Shown here: positions 1 through 7,171 of the stretch, one piece after another | How positions within the stretch are numbered: position 1 is the first letter of the stretch | Layout of the letters: every line of letters begins with the position of its first letter | Source of the DNA: Alcaligenaceae bacterium | GTDB lineage: Bacteria > Pseudomonadota > Gammaproteobacteria > Burkholderiales > Burkholderiaceae_B | DNA: 8,103 nt | NCBI GenBank assembly: GCA_012512545.1 | Contig: JAAZDZ010000530.1 | Coordinates: forward strand, 1 to 8,103 | Reading direction: 5' to 3' | Program-made: the position numbers and the translations under genes | The notes under the pieces: generated by a model | What the model was told of the DNA's origin: nothing | Database searches by the model: none | Seen by the model: the letters and a program-made list of their open reading frames with translations, nothing else

Positions 1-1822
1 GACCCGCCATCATGGCGTCGAATTGCCGCAGGATTTCCGCATGATTCAGAAAAGGAATCTGCTCGCCGTGCGCAAGCCAGCCCCGCACGGTACCGGCCAT
101 GCCGCTCAACCAGTCAAACTCCGGCGTCTCGAAGCCGATTTTGTCGCGTCGATCCAGCACATCGTCGGGGATGATGCCGCGCATGGCGGCGCGAAACACA
201 TGCTTGGTTTCCCCCTGGTGGGAAATCAGGTAATCCTCCGGCAACGACAACAGCAGTCTGGCCATGGGCAATGTCAGAAAAGGCAGCCGGCTTTCCACTG
301 AAAACTGCATGGAGTTGCGGTCGCCCTCGCGCAGATAGCCGGGCAGAAAGCGCTGTTGCAGCGAATGGCCCATGCTTTCCATGACCCGCCGCCCGCGCGC
401 TTCGGGCTGCCGGATTGAACGCGCGTAGCGCAGGCTCACATTGGCTTCGCGCAGAATGCCTGCGTTCAGCCAGGGCGGGGCGGGTGCCCGTCCAGAATAG
501 CGCCTGGCAAGGTGGAACAGCGTATCAGGCAGAGCGGCTGCCGCCAGATACTGCCAGGCTTGCCGATAGCGGCGGCTTGGCCAGCGCGACCATTGGTAGG
601 CGAAACGCTGGGCGTCGAACAGGCGGCCTTGTTCCAGCAGGCTCAACAGGCGTTCGCCGGGAAAGCCGCTATAGCCCGCCAGCAGCTCGTCGGCGCCCTG
701 GCCTTCCAGCGTCACCGTGACGCCGTGCTCGCGCGCCAGCTGGTAGACACGGAATTGCGCGTAGACGGAGGTGCTCATAAAGGGTTCGCCCTGCAGCGCA
801 ATCAGGGTTTCCAGATCGCGCGCCAGGTCGCCCGCACCTGCCGCCACTTTGTGGCCAATGGCGCCTGTGTGCTGGTTGATGCGGTCAATCCAGCGTTCTT
901 CAGAGCGGGGATGGTCGGTGGCGATATAACTGAACGTATGCAGGGGAAGATCGGGCCGCAGATGACGGATGGCGCAGACAATGGCCGAAGAATCCACCCC
1001 TCCCGACAATGTGGCGCCCAGAGGCACGTCGCTGCGCAAATGCAGTTCCACGCTGCGCAGAAATTCCTCGCGCACGGCCTGAACGGCATCGTCAAAGTTC
1101 AATTGGGAATGCTGGCGGGTGTCGGGCTGCCACCAGGGCCGCTGCACAATTTCGCCAGGGGTTTCAATATTGAACTCGAACCAATGGCCGGGGCGCAGGG
1201 TCTGCACATCCTCAATAAAGGTGTCCTGGCTGTTGTCGTAGTCGCCGTGCGCCAGGTAGTCGTAGCAGCGCTGCCAGTTGGCCCGCGGTGCCTCGCCGTG
1301 TTGCAGCGCCAGAAGCGCGGCCATCTCGGAGGCGAACAGCAGGCGATCCTTGCGTTGCGAATAATAAAAGGGCTTGATGCCGAAGCCGTCGCGGGCGACG
1401 CTCAGAGTTCTGCGCAGGCAGTCGTAGACCACGAAGGCGAACATGCCTTCCAGGCGCTGCAGGCAGTCCTCGGCCTGCCAGTGCGCCCATGCTGCCAGCA
1501 GGACTTCCGTATCCGAACGCGAATTGAAACGCATGCCCAGCGCCGTCAGTTCGCGGCGCAATTCGCGGTAATTGTAGATTTCTCCATTGAAAATCAGCCG
1601 GTAGCGGCCGCAGGGCGATGCCATGGGCTGGCGGGCCAGATCGCTGAGGTCGATGATGGAAAGCCGGGTATGGCCCAGGGCCAGTCTCCCTGCTCCAGTG
1701 TCGATATAGTGGCAGTCGCTGTCATTAGGGCCGCGCAGGCGCAGCGTATGCAGAGAGGACTGCAGATTGCGTTCCAGATGCAAAGGGGGGGCGGACCACC
1801 ATCCGCCAGTAATGCCACACAT
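1..1822 (-). CDS. asnB: AsnB-like glutamine-dependent amidotransferase (asparagine synthase family), 3' end cut by window edge
   Basis: Class II glutamine amidotransferase fused to an ATP-dependent synthetase domain. The frame is open from ATG 1822 to the left edge, giving 607 residues without a stop. That is close to the family's usual 600-640, so only the extreme C-terminus should be missing. The start is fixed by AGGAG six bases upstream and by the mandatory N-terminal Met-Cys-Gly-Ile, Cys2 being the glutaminase nucleophile. NGEIYN (79-84) and SDTE (103-106) complete the glutaminase site. The synthetase half has the pyrophosphatase loop SGGVDSS (273-279), GQGADE (374-379), SVESRLPFL (around 508-516) and a late RRDKIGF motif. 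Thr517 sits where many relatives have Asp (PFLD). As the last visible gene of a polysaccharide operon, 28 bp after the flippase, it more likely amidates a sugar uronic acid to a uronamide (as proposed for WbpS-type proteins) than makes free asparagine. The family is certain; the substrate is inferred. Confidence 0.93.
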   Translation of the reverse strand, partial: MCGITGGWWSAPPLHLERNLQSSLHTLRLRGPNDSDCHYIDTGAGRLALGHTRLSIIDLSDLARQPMASPCGRYRLIFNGEIYNYRELRRELTALGMRFNSRSDTEVLLAAWAHWQAEDCLQRLEGMFAFVVYDCLRRTLSVARDGFGIKPFYYSQRKDRLLFASEMAALLALQHGEAPRANWQRCYDYLAHGDYDNSQDTFIEDVQTLRPGHWFEFNIETPGEIVQRPWWQPDTRQHSQLNFDDAVQAVREEFLRSVELHLRSDVPLGATLSGGVDSSAIVCAIRHLRPDLPLHTFSYIATDHPRSEERWIDRINQHTGAIGHKVAAGAGDLARDLETLIALQGEPFMSTSVYAQFRVYQLAREHGVTVTLEGQGADELLAGYSGFPGERLLSLLEQGRLFDAQRFAYQWSRWPSRRYRQAWQYLAAAALPDTLFHLARRYSGRAPAPPWLNAGILREANVSLRYARSIRQPEARGRRVMESMGHSLQQRFLPGYLREGDRNSMQFSVESRLPFLTLPMARLLLSLPEDYLISHQGETKHVFRAAMRGIIPDDVLDRRDKIGFETPEFDWLSGMAGTVRGWLAHGEQIPFLNHAEILRQFDAMMAG

Positions 1823-1828
1823 GGAGTG

Positions 1829-1833
1829 CTCCT
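1829..1833 (-). promoter_or_regulatory. Ribosome binding site of asnB-like gene
   Basis: AGGAG on the minus strand, six bases before ATG 1822, within the 28 bp gap after the flippase stop codon. It supports the start that puts the catalytic Cys at residue 2. Confidence 0.75.
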
Positions 1834-1850
1834 GTACTGTATTTAGGACA

Positions 1851-3188
1851 CTAGATAGAAACGTCGTCGGCCAGTGGCTGAGTGACGGGCTCGGGGCGCC
1901 GCAGGGCACCCTTCACAATGACAATGAAATAGAGGGAATAGAGCAGAAGCTCGTGCGCCACATAGAGCTTCAGAAAATCCTCAATCGGCAGGCTGCTGCC
2001 CAGGGAGAGCGTGATAACGACGCTGAAAAAATACAGCGCCTGCCATTGCACGCTGCTTTTGATGTTGTGATTCAGCGCCAGCACGACAGTCAGCGGGCTG
2101 ACGATGAAACGGATGCCGACGGCCAGGGAAAGCAGCCCGGCATAGCGGCCGGCCTCTGTCCATGTGGCGCCAAAGACAAACGTGAACAATTCAACGCCAA
2201 ACAGGCTGAGCAGCACGACAAAGGGAATGGCAATGGCCGTCAGCACGGCCGCAGCGCGCAGCACATAGGGCAGAATGCCGTCCGCATCTTCGTTGTTCAT
2301 GCGGGCAATGCGCTGATGCAGCACCTGGGCGATGGCACTTGAAATCAGGAACAATGGCAGGGCCAGCACGCGCTGGGTGAAGCTGAACAGCCCGGTAACG
2401 TTGGACGAAAAAGTATGGCTCACGATCAGCAGCACCACCATGAAGGCGCTGCTGTCCAACACGCTGCCCCAGGTGGAAAGCAGGGGGAACCGTTTGTAAT
2501 AGCGCGCGTTGGCCGCCATCCGTTGGCGGTTGATGTGCGGTCGGCCGAGCCGCAACGACGCCAGGTTGCTGCGTAACAGCATCCACACGCCCACGCACTG
2601 CCCCAGCAGCCAGCCCCAGATCAGGCCCCCGCCGTGCAAGCCGCCATAGCCCAGCCCGCATTGGGCCGAGCCTGCTGCCGTTCCCTGGGCAGCCCGGCTG
2701 ACGGCCAATTGCGGAAAGCGCCCGCAGCGGTTGTTCCAGAGCGACAGTATCTGGAACGACGTGGTGACGAAGACGGCGACGGGCAGCAGGTACAGCCAGT
2801 CGCCATGCAGCGTTTCCAGCCAGCTGGCAGGCAGGCTGCCGTAAGACACCGCAATCAGCAGCGCCAGTGTGGCGCACAGCGAGGTCAGAATCAGCCAGGA
2901 CAGGGCCACGATATTCAGGGCGTCCTCGTCTGCCGGGGGCAGCAGAATGGCCTGCTCGTAGCGGGCCGCGCCCACACCCGAAATGACAGTACTTACCGAC
3001 AGGAACAAGGCCAGGGCGGCAAAATCCTCCGGCACATACAGTCGCGTGAGAACCGGGCTGAGCAGGATGGGAATCGCCTGCGCAACCACGGAGCCGGTCA
3101 TGAGCGCTGCAACGTGCCCCAGAAACCGCTGTCTGCGCAACCCGGACAGCCTGTTGCGCAGCGCCTGCGCGCAGCGGCTGCCGATCAC
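1851..3188 (-). CDS. wzx: Wzx-type polysaccharide repeat-unit flippase
   Basis: Inner-membrane protein of 445 residues, usual for Wzx/PST-family oligosaccharide flippases (MOP superfamily), which move undecaprenyl-pyrophosphate-linked repeat units across the membrane. About 12 hydrophobic segments can be counted. The first runs from about residue 22 to 50 and carries the polar-hydrophobic pattern GSVVAQAIPILLSPVLTRLY, followed by the P-E-D-F turn typical of the family. Later segments include FSFTQRVLALPLFLISSAIA, a characteristic central helix of these transporters, and a final hydrophobic pair before a charged tail. The start is GTG 3188, overlapping the aminotransferase stop as GTGA. AGGT lies six bases upstream. 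No in-frame ATG was found in the 50 or so bases upstream, and the next downstream ATG (residue 30) would delete part of helix 1. The family is clear from topology and motifs; the transported glycan cannot be read from sequence. Confidence 0.9.
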   Translation of the reverse strand: MIGSRCAQALRNRLSGLRRQRFLGHVAALMTGSVVAQAIPILLSPVLTRLYVPEDFAALALFLSVSTVISGVGAARYEQAILLPPADEDALNIVALSWLILTSLCATLALLIAVSYGSLPASWLETLHGDWLYLLPVAVFVTTSFQILSLWNNRCGRFPQLAVSRAAQGTAAGSAQCGLGYGGLHGGGLIWGWLLGQCVGVWMLLRSNLASLRLGRPHINRQRMAANARYYKRFPLLSTWGSVLDSSAFMVVLLIVSHTFSSNVTGLFSFTQRVLALPLFLISSAIAQVLHQRIARMNNEDADGILPYVLRAAAVLTAIAIPFVVLLSLFGVELFTFVFGATWTEAGRYAGLLSLAVGIRFIVSPLTVVLALNHNIKSSVQWQALYFFSVVITLSLGSSLPIEDFLKLYVAHELLLYSLYFIVIVKGALRRPEPVTQPLADDVSI

Positions 3189-4417
3189 TGGGCAACCTGC
3201 AAAACGGGGCGGGGCGTGGCTGCCCGCTGGATCTGGGCGGCAGGCAATGCGGCTTCCTGCAGCACCTCTGTCAGCACAGCGCAGCAGGCGTCGATTTCAT
3301 CGTCGCGCAAAGTGGGGTGAACCAGAAACATCAGCGCGCTCTGGCCCAGCCCTTCCGCGTTCGGCAGACGGCAGGCAGGGCGCATGCCGGTGCCGTCAAA
3401 TGCGCTTTCTCGATAGATTTCGGGGCAGGAGCCGGTGTAGCAGGGCACGCCGCGCACTTGCAGAGCCGCCTGGATGCGGTCGCGTCCCCAATCGGGTTTC
3501 AGGCGGGCGTGATCCGCGAAGACATAGCATTTGTAGGCTGCGTGAACAATGTGGTCGGGCACCACCGGCACCCGCAGGCCAGGCAGGGCAGCGGCCGTTT
3601 CCCAGAGCCTTTGCGCATGGTGCCGCCGCCGCTCGCTCCAGGCAGGCAGGCGGCGCAGTTGAATGCGGCCGATTGCGGCCTGCACCTCCATCATGCGGGC
3701 ATTGGTGCCAAAGCTGTGGTGCAGCCAGCGAAAGCCAGCGGGCGAACTGTGGGCCGCCAGGGCCTGGCGGCTTTTCCCGTGGTCTTTGAACGCCCAGGCG
3801 CGCGCTTCGAGAATGGGGTCGTTGGTGGTGATCATGCCGCCTTCGCCACCCGTGCTCAGGATTTTGTCCTGGCAGAACGACCAGGCCGCAATGTGCCCCA
3901 GCGAACCCACTGGCCTGCCTTTGTAAAAGGCGCCATGGGCCTGTGCGCAATCCTCGATGACATCCAGCGCGTGCTCATGGGCCAGTGCCATGATGGGGTC
4001 CATGTCGCAGGGCCAGCCTGCCAGATGCACGCAGATGATGGCCCGGGTGCGCGGGCTGAGCACGGCGGCGATGCTTTCGGCGGTAATGTTCTGGCTGTCC
4101 AGGTCGATATCGGCAAACACCGGCGTGGCGCCCAGCGCCACCACGCAGGAAGCCGACGCGATAAAGCTGCGCGGCGTGACAACCACTTCATCGCCCGGGC
4201 CGATCTCCAGCGCGCGCAAGGCGATCTCCAGGGCCAGCGTGCCATTGGCCAGCGCCACGGCATGGGCGCAGCCGGTGGCCTGCGCGAATTCCCGCTCGAA
4301 CAGGCGGCATTCCTCGCCGGTCCAGTAGTTCACCCGGCCCGAGAGCATCAGGGCATGTACGGCATCGGCCTCTTCTTCGGTAAAGGCGGGCCAGGGCGAT
4401 AGATTCGTATCCAGCAT
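3185..4417 (-). CDS. DegT/DnrJ/EryC1-family PLP-dependent sugar aminotransferase
   Basis: Fold-type I PLP enzyme of 410 residues that converts a keto-sugar nucleotide to an amino-sugar nucleotide in the cytoplasm, normally with glutamate as donor. Visible motifs: SGRVNYWTGEE near the N-terminus; NGTLALEIALRA, the phosphate-binding region; VIEDCAQAHGA, with Asp156 for the pyridine nitrogen and Gln159 stacking; and SFCQDKILSTGGEGGM, with Lys185 as Schiff-base lysine. CYTGSCPEIY lies in the C-terminal domain. I chose ATG 4417 because a strong CAGGAG lies seven bases upstream. An in-frame ATG at 4444 would add nine residues (MAIAFRRLI) but has only a poorly spaced AGG. It follows the glycosyltransferase fusion after a 76 bp gap and overlaps the flippase by 4 bp. 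Whether it aminates C3 or C4, and of which sugar, is not decidable here. It resembles perosamine-synthase-type enzymes in the conserved core only, so no symbol is assigned. Confidence 0.93.
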   Translation of the reverse strand: MLDTNLSPWPAFTEEEADAVHALMLSGRVNYWTGEECRLFEREFAQATGCAHAVALANGTLALEIALRALEIGPGDEVVVTPRSFIASASCVVALGATPVFADIDLDSQNITAESIAAVLSPRTRAIICVHLAGWPCDMDPIMALAHEHALDVIEDCAQAHGAFYKGRPVGSLGHIAAWSFCQDKILSTGGEGGMITTNDPILEARAWAFKDHGKSRQALAAHSSPAGFRWLHHSFGTNARMMEVQAAIGRIQLRRLPAWSERRRHHAQRLWETAAALPGLRVPVVPDHIVHAAYKCYVFADHARLKPDWGRDRIQAALQVRGVPCYTGSCPEIYRESAFDGTGMRPACRLPNAEGLGQSALMFLVHPTLRDDEIDACCAVLTEVLQEAALPAAQIQRAATPRPVLQVAQ

Positions 4418-4424
4418 GATGAGT

Positions 4425-4430
4425 CTCCTG
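4425..4430 (-). promoter_or_regulatory. Ribosome binding site that decides the aminotransferase start
   Basis: CAGGAG on the minus strand, seven bases before ATG 4417. It lies downstream of the alternative ATG 4444, so it can only serve the shorter protein. Confidence 0.75.
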
Positions 4431-4431
4431 A

Positions 4432-4457
4432 AGGCAATCGCCATGACGGTGTTGCCT
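4432..4457 (-). other. Inverted repeat in the 76 bp intergenic gap
   Basis: AGGCAA (4457-4452 on the transcript) pairs with TTGCCT (4437-4432). The inner part CACC/GGCG adds three pairs with one mismatch and a bulged A, around a five-base loop GTCAT. It stands just before the Shine-Dalgarno of the aminotransferase. No T-run follows on the minus strand, so it does not look like an intrinsic terminator. It could be a weak transcript-stabilising or pausing hairpin, or chance. Confidence 0.3.
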
Positions 4458-4493
4458 GGTTATTGATTTCTATGGAGGGAGCAGCGTTGCAGG

Positions 4494-5897
4494 TCAGCGG
4501 ATGACAGTGCGGTACAGCAGATGCAGATCACTGGAAAAACTGCGCTGACGGATGTATTCCTTGTTGATACGGACTTTGTCCGGCCAGATGACTTCACGGT
4601 TGTAGCGTTGTGCATCGGCCTGCTGGCTGAGCAGGTCTTCCTCGTCGCGGTACTTCACCGTGGCAGGGCCGGTAATGCCTGGCCGCACGCTCAGAATGAT
4701 GCGGTCTTCCCCTTGCAGCTCATCTGCATAGCCCGCGACATCAGGGCGCGGGCCGACAAAGCTCATATCGCCCACCAGCACATTCCACAGTTGCGGCAAC
4801 TCGTCGATTTTGCTGCGACGCAGCAACGCGCCGCTGCGCGTGATGCGCGGGTCGTGCGCCGTGGTCACGGTGTTGAGGGCGCTGCCGCTGTCAATGTCGC
4901 GCATGGTGCGCAGCTTCACGATCTGAAAGCGCTTGCCATGGCGGCCGATGCGTTCTTGCTTGAAGAAGCCGCTGCGGCGCGTCTCCAGGGTGGCGGCCAG
5001 CCAGCCGATGCCGATCAGAGGCGCGGCCAGCAATAGCCCAAATGCCGCGAAAATCACATCAAAGCTGCGCTTGCCCACGGCATACATGAATACACGAGGT
5101 TCCGCCTTGTGCGCATAGAGTTCTTTCTTGATGCCTTGGGGGACAATGGCCAGAATGAAGCGCACGCACAGATTGCGCAGCATGTCGCGCCGGGTGAGAA
5201 AGCCAATGCTGCGCTGGTAACGGATGACGGCGAACTCATGGCGCAGGCTGCGCATGCCGTTGCGAGTCATGAAGGCCGCGCCTGCCCGCACTTTGAACAG
5301 CGTATCGGGCAGGTTGGCCAGGCGGTAGCCCAGCATGATCAGCAAAGACCACAGAGCTACATCCTGGGATCGCTTGAAAGGCGGGTAGCCGCCCACCGCC
5401 AGCACAATGCTTTTGCGGAAGATCGCCACCGCATGGCTCAAGGGGCTGCGGCGCCGGGCGAATTCCACCAGTTCCTCGTGGCTCAGGGGCAGCACCCGCG
5501 AAGAAAACACGTTGCCGTTCTCGTCGAACTCCTCCAGGGCTGCGCTGCTGGCGGCGACATCTGGATGGGCGAGCATAAAGGCCACCTGCTTTTCAAAACG
5601 CTGGGGCAGCGAGATATCGTCGCTGTCCATGCGCGCCACCAGTTCGTGGCTGCAGTGCCTCAGCCCCGCGTTCAGGGCGCGCGCCAGGCCGACATTGACC
5701 GGCAGGCGCACGGATCGGATGTTGAGCGTATCGCGAAAGGCTTCTATCACTTCGAGCAGTGCATCGGGCAGGGGGCCGTCTTCCACCAGTACAAGCTCAT
5801 CGGCGCGCAGCGTCTGGCTGTTCAGGCTTTCCAGGGCCACGCGCAGATACTCGGGTTGTTCAGCCTTGTAGACGGACATGAGTACGGACAGAGTCAT
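4494..5897 (-). CDS. Fusion: GT2 glycosyltransferase + monotopic phosphoglycosyl (sugar) transferase
   Basis: Two enzymes in 467 residues. Residues 1-215 are a GT-A family 2 glycosyltransferase of AmsE-like style: [15 protein letters not shown] at the start, [19 protein letters not shown], the metal/nucleotide-binding MDSDD (90-94), and RSQDVALW (176-183), whose Asp179 is the likely base. Residues 216-275 form a basic, partly amphipathic linker. From [20 protein letters not shown] (277-295) onward lies a bacterial sugar transferase of the small monotopic type: one re-entrant hydrophobic helix with a proline, [19 protein letters not shown] (328-332), the catalytic [12 protein letters not shown] with Asp365-Glu366, [10 protein letters not shown], and [16 protein letters not shown]. 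This half transfers a sugar phosphate to undecaprenyl phosphate at the inner membrane; the GT2 half probably adds the next sugar. ATG 5897 overlaps the upstream stop (ATGA) and has TGGAG five bases upstream. Donor sugars are unknown. Confidence 0.93.
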   Translation of the reverse strand: MTLSVLMSVYKAEQPEYLRVALESLNSQTLRADELVLVEDGPLPDALLEVIEAFRDTLNIRSVRLPVNVGLARALNAGLRHCSHELVARMDSDDISLPQRFEKQVAFMLAHPDVAASSAALEEFDENGNVFSSRVLPLSHEELVEFARRRSPLSHAVAIFRKSIVLAVGGYPPFKRSQDVALWSLLIMLGYRLANLPDTLFKVRAGAAFMTRNGMRSLRHEFAVIRYQRSIGFLTRRDMLRNLCVRFILAIVPQGIKKELYAHKAEPRVFMYAVGKRSFDVIFAAFGLLLAAPLIGIGWLAATLETRRSGFFKQERIGRHGKRFQIVKLRTMRDIDSGSALNTVTTAHDPRITRSGALLRRSKIDELPQLWNVLVGDMSFVGPRPDVAGYADELQGEDRIILSVRPGITGPATVKYRDEEDLLSQQADAQRYNREVIWPDKVRINKEYIRQRSFSSDLHLLYRTVIR

Positions 5898-7171
5898 GAG
5901 AGCTCCAGAAAATAAAGACCGCGGCGGCCTTCGTATACCGAGTCGAAAAACACGTATCGGCCATCCGGGGTGATGCGTGGATGAAGATCGCAGCGGGTTT
6001 CGCCGCCATAGCGGAAACTTTGGTAGAAGCGGCCCAGCTCATGGGTCTGGCCGCTGCGCAGGTCGGCTCGCAACAGGCGCTGCATACGGCGCCTGTCTGG
6101 ATAGCTGTCGGTGACAAACCAATGGCCATGCACATGTGGGTGGCCGTCGCCCATGATGTCCAGGGCGCCGCCGAACAGCGCGTCCATGTGTCCTGTGCAG
6201 ATGTCGAGAATGTAGTAGCCGTCAAAACCCGAAGGCCCGCGCGCATAGCAAAGTACCGCTGCGTCGCTCATCCAGAAGCAGTGGCTCACCATGCCGTAGG
6301 CGGCCAGCACGCGCAGCGCTGAGCCATCGGCAGCGCCCAGCATCAGCCGGTCAACCTTGCGACGCCCCAGAAAATAACGGTGCAGAAAAATGAAGCGCTG
6401 TCCGTCGGGCGAAATCATCACATGGTTGACTTTGTGCCGGGCGTGCGAAAAATCGTCGTGGGGCGCCGCTTTGCAGATATCCTCAAACGAATACAGCAGT
6501 CGGCTGAGCCCGCTGTTCTGCTCGACTTTCCAGATGCCATCGTTATCCCGCCCGGCCAGTACCGTGTCATCCAGGGGCGGCAGATTGCGATAGCCGTAGT
6601 CGGGCCGCAGCGTATGCAGGCGTTGGTAGTTGATGGCAAGAAAATATTCCCGCCCGTGGGAATCCTGTACAGCGCGGTCGTAGCGCTGGACTTCGCTGCG
6701 GCCACGTACACAATGCACCCGGCTGATATAGCGCCTGGCCTGGGCGTCGAAATCATTGAAAATGAAATGCTCGCCATCCAGCCAGTGTGCCCGCGCGCCC
6801 TGTTGCCAGTTGTAGGCGTGTGTGTCGAGCGACATGACGGGGTGAGCCAGTTCGCGTGCATCGAAATCAAACACCTGCACGGCGATGCTGAGTGTTGACT
6901 GTGGCGGCTGCGTGCTGGGATGACGAGGGGTATGGCACAACAGCCAGCCTTTGGTCGATACCGGGCTTTTGTCGTAGTAGCCGAAAAAGGTTTCTACGTC
7001 GTCGGCTCCTACACGGGAAACGGCGGAGCTGGATGCCGACCTGGCAGCGCGCGCGCCGACAGCGAGGTAGACCGTCCTGGAATAGAGCAGCTTGATAACG
7101 GACTTCAGGCGTGGAAAGTCCGATAGCATGCGCGCGATGCGGCGTTCCAGCACGTCAAACCGGCTGTGCAT
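5894..7171 (-). CDS. Beta-propeller-like protein of polysaccharide loci, resembling oligogalacturonate lyase family; function unknown
   Basis: Soluble protein of 425 residues from ATG 7171. Recurrent strand-turn patterns such as ISPDGQRFIFLHRY, ITPDGRYVFFDS and GRREGLY-like ends indicate a TolB/PL22-style beta-propeller. Landmarks in this numbering: FFGYYDKSP (62-70), NWQQG (121-125), RPDYGYRNLPP (189-199), VNH (His250), LHRY (His264), VSH (His297), DGHPHVHG (His344, His346), TDSYPD (354-359) and CDLHPR (His397). From memory, oligogalacturonate lyases place a Mn2+ ion with histidines from several blades, including an HxH pair, so these histidines may form a similar centre. I see no signal peptide; residues 1-50 are basic and amphipathic. 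The frame also allows TTG 7210 (13 more residues), but its AGG is only two bases away, while ATG 7171 has GGGA at seven. It overlaps the upstream gene by 17 bp and the downstream one by 4 bp. The fold is likely; the activity is unproven. Confidence 0.75.
   Translation of the reverse strand: MHSRFDVLERRIARMLSDFPRLKSVIKLLYSRTVYLAVGARAARSASSSAVSRVGADDVETFFGYYDKSPVSTKGWLLCHTPRHPSTQPPQSTLSIAVQVFDFDARELAHPVMSLDTHAYNWQQGARAHWLDGEHFIFNDFDAQARRYISRVHCVRGRSEVQRYDRAVQDSHGREYFLAINYQRLHTLRPDYGYRNLPPLDDTVLAGRDNDGIWKVEQNSGLSRLLYSFEDICKAAPHDDFSHARHKVNHVMISPDGQRFIFLHRYFLGRRKVDRLMLGAADGSALRVLAAYGMVSHCFWMSDAAVLCYARGPSGFDGYYILDICTGHMDALFGGALDIMGDGHPHVHGHWFVTDSYPDRRRMQRLLRADLRSGQTHELGRFYQSFRYGGETRCDLHPRITPDGRYVFFDSVYEGRRGLYFLELS
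5903..5907 (-). promoter_or_regulatory. Ribosome binding site of the GT2-sugar transferase fusion
   Basis: TGGAG on the minus strand, five bases before ATG 5897, inside the last codons of the upstream gene. With the ATGA overlap this points to translational coupling. Confidence 0.65.

Noticed and set aside
1..1822. Suspected frameshift or pseudogene, because no closed frame spans the asnB region
   Set aside because: Start, NGEIYN, SGGVDSS, GQGADE, PFL and the left edge all fall in one frame; the gene is merely cut by the window boundary.
512..1846. Long plus-strand open frame (444 codons) opposite the asnB-like gene
   Set aside because: It is a shadow of the GC-rich coding frame on the other strand. 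The minus strand encodes all AsnB signatures, whereas the plus frame gives Gln/Ala/Arg-rich sequence without recognisable motifs.
1823..1850. Possible Shine-Dalgarno-hiding hairpin before asnB (TCCT upstream, AGGA downstream)
   Set aside because: Only four base pairs around an 11-base loop, too weak to propose regulation.
2191..3195. Second minus-strand frame (334 codons) overlapping the flippase
   Set aside because: Arg/Ala/Gln-rich out-of-frame translation without membrane helices; the flippase frame explains the region.
3317..4402. Plus-strand open frame (361 codons) opposite the aminotransferase
   Set aside because: Same reason: the minus strand has the complete PLP-enzyme motifs, and the plus frame has no recognisable domain.
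3185..4417. Naming the aminotransferase a GDP-perosamine synthase
   Set aside because: The core motifs are shared by the whole DegT family, and no other perosamine-pathway gene is in the window.
4460..4493. Possible internal promoter in the 76 bp gap (CTGACC and TAGAAA on the minus strand)
   Set aside because: Each box matches only about four of six consensus bases and the spacing is 19, so it is not separable from chance.
5109..5915. Plus-strand open frame (268 codons) opposite the GT2-sugar transferase fusion
   Set aside because: Antisense shadow of a gene with complete catalytic motifs; no supporting motif or neighbour on the plus strand.
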